64,000 bases of DNA from positions 581,128 to 645,127 of the forward strand of contig NZ_FOAB01000003.1 in assembly GCF_900109375.1 (NCBI RefSeq). The letters are read 5' to 3'. The position numbers and the translations under genes are program-made. The notes under the pieces are model-generated. The model searched no databases and was not told the DNA's origin. It worked only from the letters and a program-made list of their open reading frames with translations. This document shows positions 59,451 through 64,000 of the stretch, piece after piece. The stretch's first letter is position 1. Each line of letters begins with the position of its first letter. The DNA is from Aquimarina amphilecti. Lineage in GTDB: Bacteria > Bacteroidota > Bacteroidia > Flavobacteriales > Flavobacteriaceae.

Positions 59451-61199
59451 ATGTATAGAAGTCATTCTTGTGGTGAATTACGCACCTCTGATATCAATAA
59501 AGAAGTAACCTTATCCGGATGGGTTCAAAAAGTACGAGATAAAGGATTTATGATATGGGTAGATCTAAGAGATCGTTACGGAATCACTCAATTAATTTTT
59601 GATGAAGAACGCACTCCTTTGAATGTTATGGAAAATGCGAAAACTCTTGGTCGAGAATTTGTAATACAAGTCAAAGGAACCGTTATCGAACGTGAATCTA
59701 AAAATCCAAATATCCCTACTGGAGATATCGAGATTTTAGTACAAGAATTACAAGTTCTAAATAAAGCATTAGTTCCTCCATTTACGATAGAAGATGAAAC
59801 AGATGGAGGTGAAGATATCAGAATGAAATATAGATATCTTGATATAAGACGAAACCCGGTAAAAGATAGCTTGATGTTTCGTCATCAAGTAGCTATGAAG
59901 GTTCGTAACTATTTATCAGAAGCAGATTTTATAGAGGTAGAAACACCATATTTAATAAAATCTACTCCAGAAGGAGCTAGAGATTTTGTTGTACCATCTC
60001 GTATGAATGAAGGTCAGTTTTATGCTTTACCTCAATCTCCACAAACTTTCAAACAATTATTGATGGTTGGTGGAATGGATAAATATTTTCAGATTGTAAA
60101 ATGTTTCAGAGATGAAGATTTAAGAGCGGACAGACAACCAGAATTTACTCAGATTGACTGTGAAATGGCTTTCGTAGAACAAGAAGATATTCTAACTATT
60201 TTTGAAGGACTAACTCGTCATCTAATTAAGGATATAAAAGGGCAGGATATTACTGATTTTCCTAGAATGACTTATGATGAAGCCATGAAAACATATGGAA
60301 ACGACAAGCCAGATATCCGTTTCGGAATGAGGTTCGGAGAACTAAATGAAGTTGCGAAACATAAAGAATTCAAAGTTTTTAACGATGCAGAATTAGTAGT
60401 GGCAATTGCAGTTCCTGGAGGAGCTTCTTACACTAGAAAAGAAATTGATAAACTAATTGATTGGGTAAAACGCCCACAGGTAGGAGCACTAGGAATGGTG
60501 TATGCAAAATACAATGAAGATGGAAGCTTTAAATCATCAGTAGACAAATTTTATGATCAGTCTGATTTATCAAAATGGGCGGAAATCACCGAAGCAAAAC
60601 CTGGAGATCTTATCTGTGTATTATCGGGACAAGAAAATAAAGTTAGAGGTCAGCTAAGTGCTTTAAGGATGGAACTAGCCGAAAGGTTAGGATTAAGAAA
60701 TCCTGAGGAGTTTGCTCCGCTATGGGTAGTTGACTTCCCTCTTTTAGAGTGGGATGAAGATACTGAACGTTATCACGCAATGCATCATCCTTTTACTTCT
60801 CCAAAACCAGAAGACATTCCTCTTTTAGATACTAAACCTGGTGATGTTAGAGCAAATGCTTATGACTTAGTATTAAATGGAAATGAAATCGGTGGTGGAT
60901 CTATTCGTATTCACGATAAAGAAACGCAAGCACTTATGTTTGACCATTTAGGTTTTACTCCTGAAGAAGCAAAAGAACAGTTTGGTTTCTTAATGGATGC
61001 TTTCCAATATGGAGCTCCTCCGCATGGAGGAATTGCTTTTGGGTTTGATCGATTGGTTGCAATACTTGGAGGTCAAGAAACCATAAGGGATTTCATAGCA
61101 TTTCCAAAAAACAATAGTGGTCGCGATGTAATGATAGATGCTCCCGCAAATATTGACACAGAGCAATTAAAAGAATTAAACATCAAACTAGATTTATAA
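59451..61199 (+). CDS. aspS: Aspartyl-tRNA synthetase
   Basis: AspRS charges tRNA(Asp) (or Asp and Asn, if non-discriminating) in the cytoplasm. The 582-residue length fits the bacterial class IIb type. An N-terminal OB-fold ([38 protein letters not shown]) recognises the anticodon. The catalytic core has motif 2 [20 protein letters not shown] and motif 3 [16 protein letters not shown]. The bacterial GAD-type insertion is at ~290-420. Its terminator follows the stop. Confidence 0.98.
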   Translation: MYRSHSCGELRTSDINKEVTLSGWVQKVRDKGFMIWVDLRDRYGITQLIFDEERTPLNVMENAKTLGREFVIQVKGTVIERESKNPNIPTGDIEILVQELQVLNKALVPPFTIEDETDGGEDIRMKYRYLDIRRNPVKDSLMFRHQVAMKVRNYLSEADFIEVETPYLIKSTPEGARDFVVPSRMNEGQFYALPQSPQTFKQLLMVGGMDKYFQIVKCFRDEDLRADRQPEFTQIDCEMAFVEQEDILTIFEGLTRHLIKDIKGQDITDFPRMTYDEAMKTYGNDKPDIRFGMRFGELNEVAKHKEFKVFNDAELVVAIAVPGGASYTRKEIDKLIDWVKRPQVGALGMVYAKYNEDGSFKSSVDKFYDQSDLSKWAEITEAKPGDLICVLSGQENKVRGQLSALRMELAERLGLRNPEEFAPLWVVDFPLLEWDEDTERYHAMHHPFTSPKPEDIPLLDTKPGDVRANAYDLVLNGNEIGGGSIRIHDKETQALMFDHLGFTPEEAKEQFGFLMDAFQYGAPPHGGIAFGFDRLVAILGGQETIRDFIAFPKNNSGRDVMIDAPANIDTEQLKELNIKLDL

Positions 61200-61202
61200 A
61201 AT

Positions 61203-61233
61203 AAAAGATCCCGCGAAAAGCGGGATTTTTTAT
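61203..61233 (+). terminator. Terminator after aspS
   Basis: Stem ATCCCGC (61208-61214) with GCGGGAT (61220-61226), a 5-base loop and a T-run. It lies 4 bp after the aspS stop and before the CLC gene. Confidence 0.85.
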
Positions 61234-61267
61234 TACCTTTAATCTAAACCAATAGTATCATCTGTAT

Positions 61268-63052
61268 ATGCCTGCTAAAAAAAAGACACTACTACATAGG
61301 TTTTTGATTTGGCGATATCGTCATATATCTACTAAAAACTTTGTTCTTATTTTAAGCGTTTTTGTTGGATTTTGTGCTGGTCTTATATCTCTTTTACTTA
61401 AAAACATTACACACTTAATCCAAGTAGTACTAGAAAGTGATATTATCTCATGGCAAACATCTTTCTATTTTATTATTCCAGTAATTGGACTTCTCATAGT
61501 TTATGTTATTACTAAATTCATAATCAAAAAGAGTCCAAAATCTGCTATCCCATTAATTTTATATTCTCTTTCTAAAAAGGATGGAAAAATAAAACCATTA
61601 AGTGGTTATTTGCCGCTTCTTCTAGCTCCAATTACCGTAGGTTTTGGAGGTTCTGTAGGATTACTGGGTCCGGCAGTTGGTTCCGGTTCCACTTTAAGTT
61701 CAAATCTTAGCACATTATTTAAACTAGATACTAAAACTCGATTTTTACTAATTGGTTGTGCTGCTGCAGGAGCTATTTCTGCTGTTTTCAAATCGCCTCT
61801 TGCCGGTTTAGTTTTTGCTGTTGAAGTTTTTAGTCTTGACTTGACATTAACATCCCTATTACCATTGTTATTTGCTTCTGTTTCCTCTATTATAACTTCT
61901 TATTTTTTCTTAGGCGATGAAGTATTATTCAGTTTCGATGTTTTAGAAAAATTTGATATTTACGACACTCCTTTTTATATGATTTTAGGAGTTGGGACGG
62001 CTGTTGCTTCTATTTATTTTACTAAAATGTATTTCGGTATTCTCCATTTTTTTGATCGATTTCCAAAGAAAATTCATCGATTATTAATTGGCGGGTTTGC
62101 AATTGGTGTTATGCTATATTTTATCCCTCCGTTGTATGGAGAAGGTTTAGGTTTTATTAATGATTTATTAAATGGGAATCACCTTGCAGCAATCGGCAAT
62201 ACCCCTTTTGACAATATGACTAGTAATATCTGGATGATCATCGCACTACTTATAGGTATTACTGTTTTTAAGGCAATTGCCATGACAGCTACGTTTGGAG
62301 CAGGTGGTTCGGGAGGTATTATAATCCCTACGATGGTTATGGGTAGCGCATTAGGAAATGTTGTTTCTAAAATAATCAATAATCTGGGGGTAGGGATCCA
62401 GGTCTCTGAAGCTAACTTCACTTTATTAGGAATGGCCGGCCTTATTGCTGGAGTGTTACATGCCCCTCTTACCTCTATTTTTCTTATTGCAGAAATCACT
62501 TCAAGTTATGAATTGTTTGTACCGTTAATGATCACCACAGCTATATCATTTATTATTTCAAAAAACAGCATCGAACATAATATCTATACAAGAGAACTTG
62601 CAGAACAAGGTTTATTACTTACTCACGACAAAGATCAAACTGTGCTTACACTTATGAGATTAGACGATTGTATCGAAACTAATTTTATTGCCGTTAACCC
62701 AGAACACAGCTTAAAACATCTACTTAGTGAGGCTGTTGCTAAATCAAATCGAAATTTATTCCCTGTAGTCGATGAATCCAATGCTTTATTAGGTATCGTG
62801 AAGTTAGATAATATTAGAGATATCATGTTTGATATTTCTCTATATCATAAGACCACTGTAGCCATGTTAATGACACAATTAGAAACTATGATCATCTATG
62901 AGGAAGATGATGCTAAAAAAGCAATGCAAAAATTTCAAGATACAGGTGCTTGGAATCTTCCAGTAATTAAAGATGGTCGATATTATGGTTTTATTTCTAA
63001 ATCAAAATTATTAACTGCTTATCGTAGGAAACTTATTAATTTTACTAGATAA
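61268..63052 (+). CDS. CLC-family chloride channel/transporter with CBS domains
   Basis: A 594-residue CLC protein with about 10-12 membrane helices in its first ~440 residues and two C-terminal CBS domains (~460-590). Recognisable motifs are FKSPLAGLVFAVEVF, GAGGSGGIIIPTMVMGSA, LHAPLTSIFLIAEIT and the pore Tyr region HNIYTRELAEQG. In the GxEGP position the sequence is VGLLGPAVGSG, so the gating glutamate found in most exchangers is Leu. The GSGIP motif is degenerate (KSAIP). The protein may act as a chloride channel rather than an H+ exchanger, or carry another anion. CBS domains could sense adenine nucleotides. It has its own start 68 bp after aspS. Confidence 0.92.
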   Translation: MPAKKKTLLHRFLIWRYRHISTKNFVLILSVFVGFCAGLISLLLKNITHLIQVVLESDIISWQTSFYFIIPVIGLLIVYVITKFIIKKSPKSAIPLILYSLSKKDGKIKPLSGYLPLLLAPITVGFGGSVGLLGPAVGSGSTLSSNLSTLFKLDTKTRFLLIGCAAAGAISAVFKSPLAGLVFAVEVFSLDLTLTSLLPLLFASVSSIITSYFFLGDEVLFSFDVLEKFDIYDTPFYMILGVGTAVASIYFTKMYFGILHFFDRFPKKIHRLLIGGFAIGVMLYFIPPLYGEGLGFINDLLNGNHLAAIGNTPFDNMTSNIWMIIALLIGITVFKAIAMTATFGAGGSGGIIIPTMVMGSALGNVVSKIINNLGVGIQVSEANFTLLGMAGLIAGVLHAPLTSIFLIAEITSSYELFVPLMITTAISFIISKNSIEHNIYTRELAEQGLLLTHDKDQTVLTLMRLDDCIETNFIAVNPEHSLKHLLSEAVAKSNRNLFPVVDESNALLGIVKLDNIRDIMFDISLYHKTTVAMLMTQLETMIIYEEDDAKKAMQKFQDTGAWNLPVIKDGRYYGFISKSKLLTAYRRKLINFTR

Positions 63053-63079
63053 CTATGTTTTCAGGTTCTTTTAACTACA

Positions 63080-63114
63080 AAAAACTCGCTAAGAATTTAC
63101 CCTAACGAGTTTTT
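63080..63114. terminator. Terminator between the CLC and amylase genes
   Basis: A 9-bp stem AAAAACTCG (63080-63088) with CGAGTTTTT (63106-63114) and a 17-base loop lies between convergent genes, so it can serve both. Confidence 0.6.
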
Positions 63115-63134
63115 AAACTCTTAAAAAATCGAAA

Positions 63135-64000
63135 TTACTTTTTGACTAATTGAACAATTTCATTCCGTCCTTCAAAAGTTATTTTCATCAAATAGATTCC
63201 TTGAATCAGATGAGCTGTTTCTATTAGAATAGTATCATCTTTAACATCTACTCCGTTATTATCCAGAACCTTTTTTCCTAAAATGTTATATACTTCAACT
63301 TCTACATCCTGTAATCTTACATTAGTTGTTGGAAAAGAAATCTTAACAGAATTTGTAAAAGGATTTGGCCAAGCTTTTACTAAAGCTAGATTCGACGCAT
63401 CTATTTCCTCTACTCCTAAAATTTGAGATACCGGCTCGCCTATTAACACCAATCCAAAGTTGGTTCCAAAACTTACAGTTCCATTAGCAACTGTTCCTAA
63501 AGATCCAGAAAAGTAATCTTGTAATTCTGTCCCATCTGCCCAAAGATCAAATACGCTTAAAGCTCCTATAAAATCATTATCATTACCTGTATATACCAAA
63601 GTTTTATCATCAAAACCATTTTTATCATACTCTCTTTTAAAAGTATATGGAGCATCCTGTAATTTTATATGTTTTCCTGCCCCAACCGAGATGTGCTCTC
63701 TTCTAAACTTACCAATTTTTTGATAGTGTTTTAACGTTAATGACGCTATAGAATTTGGGTTAGTTAGCTCATCAAAATTCATATTTGACCTTAGGGTCGC
63801 ATCTCCCGTTGCGCCCCCGCCTGAGGTTAATGTTCTAGCCGTTTCATCTCCATAATATATTTGTGCTGGTCCCGGTGTAAGTAACAACTTAGTACCAGCT
63901 TCAAACGTCTTTTGTCGATTTCTATCAAAAACTTCTTCTGTATCATGATTTGTTAAAAAGTTCATTGCACTTTTTCCTTCTCCTAATTGATTTTGCAATA
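63135..64000 (-). CDS. GH13 alpha-amylase-family enzyme with T9SS sorting domain (5' partial)
   Basis: The gene runs off the right edge, so only the C-terminal ~288 residues are seen. The end of a GH13 barrel is clear: MNFLTNHDTEE carries the conserved His-Asp of region IV, followed by LLLTPGPAQIYYGDETAR and RSNMNFDEL. A C-terminal beta domain comes next (~110-200). The last ~85 residues are a T9SS type A domain (VKAWPNPFTNSVKISF, NILGKKVLD, QGIYLMKITF, IVQLVKK). The enzyme would be secreted to hydrolyse alpha-glucans such as starch. Substrate type and upstream domains lie outside the window. Confidence 0.9.
   Translation of the reverse strand, partial: LQNQLGEGKSAMNFLTNHDTEEVFDRNRQKTFEAGTKLLLTPGPAQIYYGDETARTLTSGGGATGDATLRSNMNFDELTNPNSIASLTLKHYQKIGKFRREHISVGAGKHIKLQDAPYTFKREYDKNGFDDKTLVYTGNDNDFIGALSVFDLWADGTELQDYFSGSLGTVANGTVSFGTNFGLVLIGEPVSQILGVEEIDASNLALVKAWPNPFTNSVKISFPTTNVRLQDVEVEVYNILGKKVLDNNGVDVKDDTILIETAHLIQGIYLMKITFEGRNEIVQLVKK

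Noticed and set aside
1-64000. tRNA, rRNA, CRISPR, IS elements, integrases, or phage genes
   Set aside because: I looked for cloverleaf-like TTCGA arms, regular repeats with spacers, transposase motifs and terminal inverted repeats and found nothing convincing.

Overview
This window is a stretch of chromosome from a member of the Bacteroidota, most likely a marine Flavobacteriaceae (Aquimarina-like is my guess from the gene mix, not shown directly). The DNA is AT-rich. Three secreted proteins end in type A type IX secretion (T9SS) sorting domains, and there is a SusC/SusD pair. Isoprenoid genes of the mevalonate type (class II HMG-CoA reductase, GYDIA-type GHMP kinase) are present. Starts generally lack Shine-Dalgarno sequences, and several promoters fit the Bacteroidota -7 box TAnnTTTG. 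I saw no rRNA, tRNA, CRISPR array, insertion sequence or prophage.

Layout. 1-1302: 3' end of a large T9SS surface protein. 1465-2867: a tiny membrane ORF and a MacB-type ABC permease. 3007-10193: purH, then the rod-shape and wall-elongation operon mreB-mreC-mreD-mrdA-rodA. 10226-11026: a membrane-anchored DNA/RNA endonuclease. 11484-13891: the most interesting locus, a fusion of a C39-like domain, a VKOR domain and a thioredoxin domain, followed by three small double-glycine-leader, Cys-rich peptide genes in tandem. 14088-17345: an OppC-like permease and a tail-specific protease. 17516-20227: surE, a small membrane protein, lpxB and an NlpC/P60 lipoprotein. 20321-23126: an unknown protein and ComEC. 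23134-25929: a serine hydrolase, an unknown protein and a small beta-barrel protein. 26109-32106: a peptide-use cluster (DPP-IV-like peptidase, two POT transporters, thioredoxin-like protein). 32358-35850: HMG-CoA reductase, a small membrane protein with an ABC ATPase, and a GYDIA GHMP kinase. 36335-38863: a secreted GH9 cellulase. 38942-44304: LpxD-like acyltransferase, then sucB and sucA. 44419-46614: small envelope proteins including two paralogous lipoproteins. 46711-47685: polyprenyl synthase. 47982-54729: a TetR-regulated RND efflux operon. 54800-59205: a SusD/SusC pair. 59451-63052: aspS and a CLC-type channel with CBS domains. 63135-64000: 3' part of a T9SS-secreted GH13 amylase.

How the parts fit. 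The core genes cover purine synthesis, wall elongation, lipid A, the TCA cycle, isoprenoids and translation. They are interleaved with the secreted hydrolases and outer-membrane importers of a polymer- and peptide-degrading lifestyle. The peptide locus combines disulfide-forming domains with precursors that each carry an even number of cysteines (6, 4 and 4). That suggests export and oxidation of small disulfide-rich peptides, possibly bacteriocins or signals. The exporter and maturation protease are not in this window.
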